The position numbers and the translations under genes are program-made. The notes below the pieces were generated by a model. That model saw only the letters and a list, made by a program, of their open reading frames with translations, ran no database searches and was not told where the DNA came from. From positions 1 through 6,539 of the forward strand of contig SEHC01000111.1 in assembly GCA_004173415.1 (NCBI GenBank): a DNA stretch of 6,539 nucleotides, written 5' to 3'. Positions 1 to 5,061 of this stretch are shown here, one piece after another; position 1 is the first letter of the stretch; the number at the start of each line of letters is the position of its first letter. Source of the stretch: Lysobacteraceae bacterium (GTDB lineage: Bacteria > Pseudomonadota > Gammaproteobacteria > Xanthomonadales > Xanthomonadaceae).

Positions 1-512
1 AGCACCAGCCGGCGCCAGCGGTACAGCGGCACGGCGATGCCGGCCTGCGGCGCTTCGCCGGCGGTGCTGATGATGGCGATGTCGGCATCGCCTTCGCTGA
101 GCAGGTCCAGGGCGGCGCTCTCGCCGGCCTGTTGCAGGTGCACGCTGACCTGCGGATAGGCGCGCTTGATCTGGCCGATCGCCGGCGGCAGCACGAAGCG
201 CGCCTGGGTATGGGTGGTGGCCAGGATCAGCTGGCCCTGGCTTTCGCGGCGCTGGTTGGCCGAATAGGTGCGGATGTTGTTGGCTTCGGCCAGCACCGCG
301 CGGGCCCGCTGGATGACTTCGCCGCCGGCCGGGGTCACCGATTCCAGGCTGCGGCCCTTGCGCACGAACAGCAGGAAGCCCAGTTCGTCCTCCAGCTGCT
401 TGAGCTGCTTGGAGAGCCCGGGCTGGGTCGCATGCACCCGCGCCGCCGCCAGGGTGATGTTGAGGTCGGCGTCGGCGATGGCAACGAGGTAGCGGAGCTG
501 GGTCAGGGTCAT
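1..512 (-). CDS. cysB: CysB-type LysR transcriptional regulator, C-terminus outside window
   Basis: This is the first 170 codons of a LysR-family activator of the cysteine regulon. In the family, the protein senses O- or N-acetylserine and activates sulfate uptake and reduction genes. The ATG at 512-510 begins MTLTQLRYLVAIADADLNIT. A winged helix-turn-helix follows at about residues 1-60, with TQPGLSKQLKQLEDELG at 29-45 and VTPAG at 59-63. The effector domain begins near residue 92. Its ATTHTQARF motif (98-106) is the hallmark that separates CysB from other LysR proteins, and Thr100, Thr102 and Gln103 fall at the same numbers as the ligand-binding residues of enterobacterial CysB. At 149 there is Ser where enterobacterial CysB has Thr. 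No strong Shine-Dalgarno precedes the ATG. The frame stays open to the window edge, so the stop lies outside. The gene is divergent from cysG, which its product may control. A paralogue such as Cbl is possible but less likely beside cysG-cysK. Confidence 0.93.
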   Translation of the reverse strand, partial: MTLTQLRYLVAIADADLNITLAAARVHATQPGLSKQLKQLEDELGFLLFVRKGRSLESVTPAGGEVIQRARAVLAEANNIRTYSANQRRESQGQLILATTHTQARFVLPPAIGQIKRAYPQVSVHLQQAGESAALDLLSEGDADIAIISTAGEAPQAGIAVPLYRWRRLV

Positions 513-535
513 CGAAACGATCTTGAGAAGAGAGC

Positions 536-645
536 CGTCATTGCCGCGAAGGCGGCAACGCCTGTGCAACCGTGGAGCGGGTCAACCTGTTGACTTCGCC
601 TTGATCGGCCTGCAGTCGCTGGGTCCCGCCTTCGCGGGGATGACG
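536..645. repeat. REP-like inverted repeat pair (REPIN-type arrangement)
   Basis: Two related short palindromic units face each other. The left unit, from 536, starts CGTCATTGCCGCGAAGGCGG and folds as a 7-bp stem (541-547 with 552-558, loop GAAG). The right unit, read on the minus strand from 645, starts CGTCATCCCCGCGAAGGCGG and folds at about 624-629 with 634-639. The two 20-base heads differ at two positions. The right unit is also bracketed by TTGATC (601-606) and GATCAA (645-650). From memory, the CGTCATCCCCGCGAAGGCGGGA-like head is a very common dispersed intergenic repeat in proteobacteria, including Xanthomonadaceae. Assignment to a numbered repeat family needs a genome-wide search. 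Confidence 0.62.
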
Positions 646-720
646 ATCAAGGGTTGGGACGCAGGCCTGGGCCGGGAGGGCCTTCCGAATGTACGGGATT
701 TCATGGCCTGCCCGTCCCGC

Positions 721-801
721 TTACTTATAACCACCCGTAATATGGCACGAGCCGCTGGTCATTTCCGGGCACAGATAACCGGAAGTTAGGGTCAACGACC
801 C
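721..801 (+). promoter_or_regulatory. Candidate cysG promoter/operator region with three dyads
   Basis: Before cysG the sequence becomes AT-richer. TATAAC at 726-731 matches five of six -10 consensus bases, and TAATAT at 738-743 is a weaker alternative. Neither has a good -35 box at normal spacing, as expected for an activator-dependent promoter. Three inverted repeats lie here: TTAC-N12-GTAA (721-740), TTCCGG-N10-CCGGAA (763-784), and GGGTC-AAC-GACCC (789-801), the last ending 11 bases before the cysG ATG. The first could be a CysB site by position, since CysB binds near or upstream of -35. The last two could form hairpins in the leader or serve as operators. Function is inferred only. Confidence 0.35.
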
Positions 802-812
802 AGCCCCAGGCC

Positions 813-2273
813 ATGACCGTGACCGCGCCTCTCTTCCCGCTGTTCGCCGACCTGCGTGACCGCACCGTGCTGGTGGTCGGCGGTGGCGTGGTGGCCGAAC
901 GCAAGGTCGAGGCCCTGCTGCATGCCGGTGCCTTGCCCCGGGTCGGTTCGCCGCAGCTGACCCGCACCCTGCACGCGTGGCTCGAAAGTGGACGCATCCG
1001 CTGGCTGGACGGCGCTTACCACGACGGCTGGCTGGACGAGGCCTGGCTGGTCATCGCCGCCACCGGCGATGCCGAGGTCAACCGCCAGGTCTACGAGGCC
1101 GCCACGGCGCGGCGCATCCTGGCCAACGTGGTCGACCAGGCCGAGCTGTGCAGCTTCCATTCCCCCGCGGTGGTCCGGCGCGGGCTGCTGCAGGTCGCCA
1201 TTTCCAGTGGCGGCGGCGCGCCGATGCTGGCACGGCATGTGCGCCGCCAACTGGAGGTGCTGCTCGACGGTTCGCTGGGTTCGCTGGCCGCATTGCTGGA
1301 CCGGCAGCGCGAGGCGATCCGGGCGCGCTTCCCCGACCTGGGCCAGCGCCGCGGCTTCCTCGAGAAGCTGCTGGCCGGGCCGCTGCCGCGACTGCTGCGC
1401 CAGCAGCTCCACGCCGACCGCGCCGACGCCTTCCTGCACCGCCTGCTGGAGGACGGAGAACACGGCCCGGCGGCTGGATCGGTGGTCCTGGTCGGCGCCG
1501 GCCCGGGCGATCCGGGGCTGGTGACCCTGAATGCGCTCCGGGCGATGAACGAGGCCGACGTGATCCTGCACGACCGCCTGGTCAGCGCCGAGGTGCTGGA
1601 CCTGGCCCGACGCGACGCCACCCGCATCGAGGTCGGCAAGTCGGCCGGCCGCCACAGCATGGGCCAGGACCAGATCCATGCGCTGATGCTGGAGCACGCG
1701 CGCGCCGGCCGGCGCGTGGTCCGGCTGAAAGGGGGCGATCCCTTCGTGTTCGGGCGGGGCGGCGAGGAACTGGAGTTCCTGCGCCGGCACGGGATCCCGT
1801 TCGAGGTCGTGCCCGGCATCACCGCCGCGGTCGCCTGCGCGGCCTATGCCGGCATTCCCCTCACCCACCGCGAGCATGCCCGGTCGCTGCGCCTGGTGAC
1901 CGCCCACTGCAAGGATTCGCTGGACAAGCTGGACTGGGCCTCGCTGGCCCAGCCGGACCAGACCCTGGCCGTGTACATGGGCGTGGCCGGACTGGAGCAG
2001 GTCCGGGAGCGCCTACTCCTGGCCGGAATGCCCCCCGGTCTTGCGTTCGCGCTGGTGGAGAACGGATCACGCCCGCAGCAACGGGTCATCACCGGGACCC
2101 TGGCCACGCTGCCGGAAACCGCGCGCCACCACCAGCTGCAATCGCCGGCCCTGCTGGTCCTGGGCGAGGTGGCGGCGCTCGCCGGACAGCTGCACTGGTT
2201 CGGCCAGCCGCCGCTGCACGGTCCGCAACAATTCGACAACCCTCGCGTGCCTACACTTCCCCGGGCCGCCTGA
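813..2273 (+). CDS. cysG: Siroheme synthase CysG (precorrin-2 dehydrogenase/ferrochelatase + uroporphyrinogen-III C-methyltransferase)
   Basis: This cytoplasmic multifunctional enzyme turns uroporphyrinogen III into siroheme, the cofactor of sulfite and nitrite reductases. It has 486 residues, slightly longer than the roughly 457 of enterobacterial CysG. The N-terminal half is the NAD-dependent dehydrogenase/ferrochelatase: the nucleotide-binding GGGVVAERK lies at 23-31, and Asp108 in NVVD aligns with catalytic Asp104 of Salmonella CysG. SSGG at 131-134 covers the serine that is phosphorylated there. The linker and dimerisation part runs to about 220. The methyltransferase half shows VGAGPGDPGLVT (227-238), Asp254 in HDRLVS matching the Salmonella base Asp248, RLKGGDPFVFGRGGEE (304-319), PGITAA (334-339) and PLTHR (349-353). 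A proline-rich tail of about 25 residues follows the last domain. The start at 813 fits the family N-terminus, but its Shine-Dalgarno is weak (AGG at 807-809). cysK follows after 22 bases, so the two are probably co-transcribed. Confidence 0.97.
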   Translation: MTVTAPLFPLFADLRDRTVLVVGGGVVAERKVEALLHAGALPRVGSPQLTRTLHAWLESGRIRWLDGAYHDGWLDEAWLVIAATGDAEVNRQVYEAATARRILANVVDQAELCSFHSPAVVRRGLLQVAISSGGGAPMLARHVRRQLEVLLDGSLGSLAALLDRQREAIRARFPDLGQRRGFLEKLLAGPLPRLLRQQLHADRADAFLHRLLEDGEHGPAAGSVVLVGAGPGDPGLVTLNALRAMNEADVILHDRLVSAEVLDLARRDATRIEVGKSAGRHSMGQDQIHALMLEHARAGRRVVRLKGGDPFVFGRGGEELEFLRRHGIPFEVVPGITAAVACAAYAGIPLTHREHARSLRLVTAHCKDSLDKLDWASLAQPDQTLAVYMGVAGLEQVRERLLLAGMPPGLAFALVENGSRPQQRVITGTLATLPETARHHQLQSPALLVLGEVAALAGQLHWFGQPPLHGPQQFDNPRVPTLPRAA

Positions 2274-2284
2274 AGCACCCCCAC

Positions 2285-2288
2285 GGAG
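2285..2288 (+). promoter_or_regulatory. Ribosome-binding site of cysK
   Basis: GGAG lies seven bases before the ATG at 2296. It decides the cysK start: the same frame stays open upstream to an ATG at 2041, but that extension lies inside cysG, has no family similarity and lacks this spacing. Confidence 0.8.
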
Positions 2289-2295
2289 ATATTTC

Positions 2296-3270
2296 ATGGC
2301 CATCTACGACAGCATCCTCGACACCATCGGCCGCACGCCGGTGGTCAAGCTGCATCGCATCGCGCCCGCGCACGTGACCCTGTACGCCAAGATCGAATCG
2401 TTCAACCCGGGCGGCTCGGTCAAGGACCGGCTGGCCCTGGCCATCGTCCTGGATGCCGAAGCCAAGGGCCTGCTCAAGCCCGGCGATACCATCGTCGAGG
2501 CGACCTCCGGCAACACCGGCGTGTCGCTGGCCATGGTCGCGGCCGCGCGCGGCTACAAGTTCGTCGCCACCATGGTCGAAACCTTCTCGATCGAACGCCG
2601 CAAGCTGATGCGCGCCTACGGCGCCAAGGTCATCCTGACCCCGGCCGCCGAACGCGGCAGCGGCATGGTCCGCCGGGCGAAGGAACTGGCCGACCAGCAT
2701 GGCTGGTTCCTGGCCAGCCAGTTCGCCAACCCCGCCAACCCCGCCTACCACCGGCAGACCACGGCGGCGGAGATCCTGCGCGATTTCGCCGGCCAGCGGC
2801 TGGACCATTTCGTCACCGGCTGGGGCACCGGCGGCACCCTGACCGGCGTGGGCGAGGTGCTCAAGGTCGCGCGCCCGGAAGTGCGCATCACCGCCTCCGA
2901 ACCGGCCGGCGCCTCGCTGTTGCTGGGCAAGGAGTGGGCTCCGCACAAGATCCAGGGCTGGACCCCGGATTTCGTGCCCGAAGTGCTGAATCGCGAAGTC
3001 GCCGACGAAGTGCTGCCAGTGACCGACGTGGATTCGATCGGCGTTTCGCGCCGGCTGGCGGCCGAGGAAGGCATCTTCGTCGGCATCTCCGCCGGGGCCA
3101 CCGTGGCCGCCGCACTGCAGGTCGCGGAAAAGGCGACCGAGGGCTCGGTGATCCTGGCGATGCTGCCCGACACCGGCGAGCGCTATTTCTCCACGCCGCT
3201 GTTCGAAGGCGTCAACGAAGGCTCGGACGACGACTGGCTGGCGTCGATCGGCGCCGCGGCAATTCCGTGA
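2296..3270 (+). CDS. cysK: Cysteine synthase (O-acetylserine sulfhydrylase, PLP-dependent)
   Basis: This enzyme makes L-cysteine from O-acetylserine and sulfide, the last step of sulfate assimilation, in the cytoplasm. The 324-residue protein is a complete fold-type II PLP enzyme. NPGGSVKDR (37-45) contains Lys43, the expected PLP Schiff-base lysine. TSGNTG (70-75) binds substrate, and GTGGTLTG (177-184) binds the cofactor phosphate. HKIQG (217-221) is the usual substrate-loop motif. Ser265 in GISAGAT should contact the pyridine nitrogen, and LPDTGERY (290-297) closes the domain. The sequence agrees along its length with the cysK product I recall from Xanthomonas, including the VESFNPGG-like and GWTPDFVP segments. 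It sits 22 bases after cysG with a good ribosome-binding site, so it probably forms an operon with it. A CysM-like preference for other sulfur donors cannot be excluded from sequence. Confidence 0.95.
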   Translation: MAIYDSILDTIGRTPVVKLHRIAPAHVTLYAKIESFNPGGSVKDRLALAIVLDAEAKGLLKPGDTIVEATSGNTGVSLAMVAAARGYKFVATMVETFSIERRKLMRAYGAKVILTPAAERGSGMVRRAKELADQHGWFLASQFANPANPAYHRQTTAAEILRDFAGQRLDHFVTGWGTGGTLTGVGEVLKVARPEVRITASEPAGASLLLGKEWAPHKIQGWTPDFVPEVLNREVADEVLPVTDVDSIGVSRRLAAEEGIFVGISAGATVAAALQVAEKATEGSVILAMLPDTGERYFSTPLFEGVNEGSDDDWLASIGAAAIP

Positions 3271-3296
3271 CAAGCAGGCAAAGGACGACGCATTGA

Positions 3297-3332
3297 TCCC
3301 TGTAGAGCCGAGCTTGCTCGGCCCTGCAGGGA
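3297..3332. repeat. GTAG-containing palindromic element (SMAG/REP-like hairpin)
   Basis: A 36-base imperfect palindrome starts 26 bases after the cysK stop. Sixteen positions on each side (3297-3312 and 3317-3332) pair around the loop CTTG, with one A-C mismatch and one T-G wobble. The left arm contains GTAGAGCCGAG and the right arm CTCGGC. A GTAG tetranucleotide in the arm of a GCCGAG stem matches the SMAG elements described for Stenotrophomonas maltophilia and similar repeats in Xanthomonas. It may stabilise the 3' end of the cysG-cysK transcript. It has no U-tract of its own, so it is not a classic terminator. Confidence 0.7.
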
Positions 3333-3345
3333 CAGGGGTCCGCCC

Positions 3346-3379
3346 ATGAAAAACGCCGGCGCGAGCCGGCGTTTTTCAT
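3346..3379. terminator. Bidirectional intrinsic terminator between cysK and fda
   Basis: This is a perfect 15-bp inverted repeat, 3346-3360 against 3365-3379, with the tetraloop GCGA. The GC core GCCGGC is flanked by AAAAA on the left and TTTTT on the right. Each strand therefore reads a GC-rich stem followed by a T-run. It lies 75 bases after the cysK stop and 28 bases beyond the fda stop, in the right place to end both converging transcripts. Confidence 0.93.
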
Positions 3380-3407
3380 TGCGGTGGAGCAGGAGGCAGG
3401 CGCGGAG

Positions 3408-4412
3408 TCAGCCTTCCCACTTGCCCAGCGCGGCCATGCCGTTGTCGCGGGCACGGGCGTACACGATCGACTGGGCCTTGGCGAAGTTGCCGACCAGGTC
3501 CTCGGACCACAGCTTGAGCGCGGCCGACTGCATGGCCCGGCCGTAGGAGAACGACAACGGCCACGGCAGGTTGCCCAGGCGGTTCATCGCATCCAGGTGC
3601 GCGGTGGCGTCCTCGTCGCTCTGGCCGCCGGACAGGAACACGATGCCCGGCAGGATCGCCGGCACGGTGCTCTTCAGGCACATGACCGTGGCTTCGGCGA
3701 CTTCGTCGATGCTCGCCTGCTCTTCGCAGTCCTTGCCGGCCACGACCATCGAGGCCTTGAGGATGGTGCCTTCCAGCATCACGTTCTGCTCGTACAGGGC
3801 GCCGAACAGCGCGCGCAGGGTGGCTTCGGTGACTTCGTAGCAGGTCTCGATGTCGTGGTCGCCATCCATGAGCACTTCCGGCTCGACCATCGGCACCAGG
3901 CCGGCTTCCTGGCACAGCGCGGCGTAGCGGGCCAGCGCGTGCGCATTGGCCTCGATGCAGGTGCCCGACGGGATGTCATCGCCGATGTTGATCACCGCGC
4001 GCCACTTGGCGAAGCGGGCGCCCAGGGCGTAGTACTCCTTGAGCCGGTCGCGCAGGCCGTCCAGGCCCTCGGTCACCACTTCGCCCTGGCAACCGGCGAG
4101 CGGGTGGGTGCCCTTGTCGACCTTGATGCCGGGGATGATGCCGTTGGCGGCCATGACCTTGGCGAACGGCACGCCGTCCTTGGTCGACTGGCGCAGGGTT
4201 TCGTCGAACAGGATCGCGCCGGAGATGTGCTCGCCCAGCTTCGGCGTGGTCAGCAGCATCTCGCGGTAGGCGCGGCGGTTTTCCTCGGTATTGGGAATGC
4301 CGACGCCTTCGAATCGCTTGGCGATGGTGGCGGTCGATTCGTCGATCGCGATGATGCCCTTGCCGGCGGCCACCATGGCCTGGGCGGTTTCGGCAAGCTG
4401 TTCGATGCTCAT
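3408..4412 (-). CDS. fda: Class I fructose-1,6-bisphosphate aldolase
   Basis: This enzyme reversibly cleaves fructose 1,6-bisphosphate to dihydroxyacetone phosphate and glyceraldehyde 3-phosphate through a lysine Schiff base, without metal. The 334-residue protein is of the animal/plant-like class I type, not the DhnA/FbaB or zinc-dependent class II type. Visible active-site residues, with their rabbit aldolase counterparts, are Asp24 in AIDES (Asp33), Lys97 in PGIKVDKGT (Lys107), Lys136 and Arg138 in KWR (Lys146, Arg148), Glu177 in VEPEVL (Glu187) and the Schiff-base Lys219 in EGTILKASMV (Lys229). FLSGGQSDE (259-267) is the phosphate-binding loop. The ATG at 4412-4410 has AGGA five bases upstream. 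The C-terminus is short and lacks the terminal tyrosine of the animal enzyme. It lies downstream of pyk in the same direction and has its own -10 box. The symbol fda follows common use; some annotations call such genes fba or fbaB. Confidence 0.96.
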   Translation of the reverse strand: MSIEQLAETAQAMVAAGKGIIAIDESTATIAKRFEGVGIPNTEENRRAYREMLLTTPKLGEHISGAILFDETLRQSTKDGVPFAKVMAANGIIPGIKVDKGTHPLAGCQGEVVTEGLDGLRDRLKEYYALGARFAKWRAVINIGDDIPSGTCIEANAHALARYAALCQEAGLVPMVEPEVLMDGDHDIETCYEVTEATLRALFGALYEQNVMLEGTILKASMVVAGKDCEEQASIDEVAEATVMCLKSTVPAILPGIVFLSGGQSDEDATAHLDAMNRLGNLPWPLSFSYGRAMQSAALKLWSEDLVGNFAKAQSIVYARARDNGMAALGKWEG

Positions 4413-4444
4413 GAGGATCCTGTGGGGCGCGGGAAAGGGGCCAA

Positions 4445-4450
4445 ATTATA
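4445..4450 (-). promoter_or_regulatory. Consensus -10 box of fda promoter
   Basis: Read on the minus strand, this is a perfect TATAAT in an otherwise GC-rich spacer, ending 32 bases before the fda ATG. No clear TTGACA-like -35 element lies 16-18 bases upstream, where the bases read GGGAGT, and no TGn extended -10 is present. A start of transcription near 4438 would give a leader of about 25 bases. The box argues that fda is transcribed at least partly independently of pyk. Confidence 0.65.
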
Positions 4451-4521
4451 GCCCGGACGGCCCTGCGACTCCCCTGCCCGGTCGAATGCAAGCGGTTTCA
4501 CGCGGTCTGCCGTCGCCACAT

Positions 4522-5061
4522 TCAGTGCGGTAGCGGCTCCTCAGCAGCGGCCCGCATGAAAGCAGTGAGATTTTCGATCCTGCATTCGCTGCCCCGGCCA
4601 CCGCTCCCTTCGAGGGAAAAATCGGCGAAGGTCGACGCGAACCCGCGCAATCGCCGGGGATTCTCTGGGCCCGGCTGGTAGCGAAAGGTCTTCAGCATGT
4701 CGACGGTTGCCTGGGCGAACTGACCGATGACCGTGGATCGCCTGCGCGTACCCGTGAACGACGTCTTGCCGATCAGCACCCGGTGGCCGCTGGTCGTGCC
4801 GTCGGGCTCGATGATGAAGCCGATGTTTACGCAGCCGGTCATGCCCGCGACGAGCGCCGCTCTTGGATATCGGGGGACCGACGAGGACGCGACACTGGCG
4901 TCCCTGCTCCAGTAACGCCCTCCTTCACCGTCCTCCACGACCAGTGCCTCATCGGTCGCGATGCCGGAGGTTTCCTGTGCAGCGACCGGGGCCATCACGC
5001 AAGCCAGCACCAGCATCGCCACCGCCCAAGCCGCCGGCCTGATGGTCCGCGCCGCCGTCAA
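4522..5061 (-). CDS. Exported protein with TonB C-terminal-like domain, unknown function
   Basis: This 179-residue protein has a signal peptide: Arg5 and Arg8, a hydrophobic stretch at about 12-27 and a plausible signal peptidase I site after PVAA (residue 28). The C-terminal part resembles a TonB-C domain: PRYPRAAL (63-70), GCVNIGFIIEPDG (76-88) and FRYQP (126-130), the usual YP...G.V...F.I..DG...F.Y.P pattern. There is no transmembrane anchor after cleavage and no proline-rich spacer, so it is probably a free periplasmic protein, not a working energy transducer. Cys77 and Cys160 could form a disulfide. A cysteine at 21 makes a poor lipobox, so a lipoprotein is a weaker alternative. The start is TTG at 5061-5059. 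Its bases overlap the pyk stop as TTGA, suggesting coupled translation; AAGGA lies 11 bases upstream. Codons such as AGA, CGA, CCA and TAT appear in the domain, unlike the neighbouring enzymes. No specific role can be assigned. Confidence 0.8.
   Translation of the reverse strand: MTAARTIRPAAWAVAMLVLACVMAPVAAQETSGIATDEALVVEDGEGGRYWSRDASVASSSVPRYPRAALVAGMTGCVNIGFIIEPDGTTSGHRVLIGKTSFTGTRRRSTVIGQFAQATVDMLKTFRYQPGPENPRRLRGFASTFADFSLEGSGGRGSECRIENLTAFMRAAAEEPLPH

Larger units (their letters stand above)
513..812. other. cysB-cysG divergent intergenic region
   Basis: This interval has no credible gene; the short frames crossing it lack family resemblance and ribosome-binding sites. It should hold both divergent promoters. 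The cysB-proximal part contains a REP-like inverted repeat pair (536-645) and a perfect dyad GTCAAC-CT-GTTGAC at 581-594. The cysG-proximal part, 721-801, is locally AT-richer and carries three more dyads, described separately. The 8-mer GGGTCAAC occurs at 579-586 and again at 789-796, each time inside an inverted repeat. Confidence 0.7.

Noticed and set aside
132..593. Plus-strand open frames opposite cysB
   Set aside because: cysB on the minus strand gives a clean CysB sequence; these frames are shadows running into the intergenic repeat.
788..802. Palindrome before cysG as a terminator or riboswitch
   Set aside because: The 5-bp stem is too short, no T-run follows, and no known sulfur riboswitch (SAM type) core is recognisable in the short leader.
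792..1907. Long open frame on the minus strand opposite cysG (371 codons)
   Set aside because: It lies antisense to an unmistakable cysG. Its Gln/Gly/Ala/His-rich translation has no family motifs, as expected of a shadow frame in GC-rich DNA.
2041..2295. N-terminal extension of cysK to an upstream ATG
   Set aside because: The extra 85 residues lie in another frame inside cysG, are Arg/Ser/Trp-rich and lack similarity to cysteine synthases. The ATG at 2296 has a proper ribosome-binding site.
2251..3273. Open frame of 340 codons opposite cysK
   Set aside because: It almost exactly shadows cysK and is composed of low-complexity Gly, Arg, Asp and Gln stretches without domain motifs.
3384..4451. 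Open frame of 355 codons opposite fda
   Set aside because: It is antisense to the intact aldolase gene, has shadow-type composition, and also reads through the fda promoter region.
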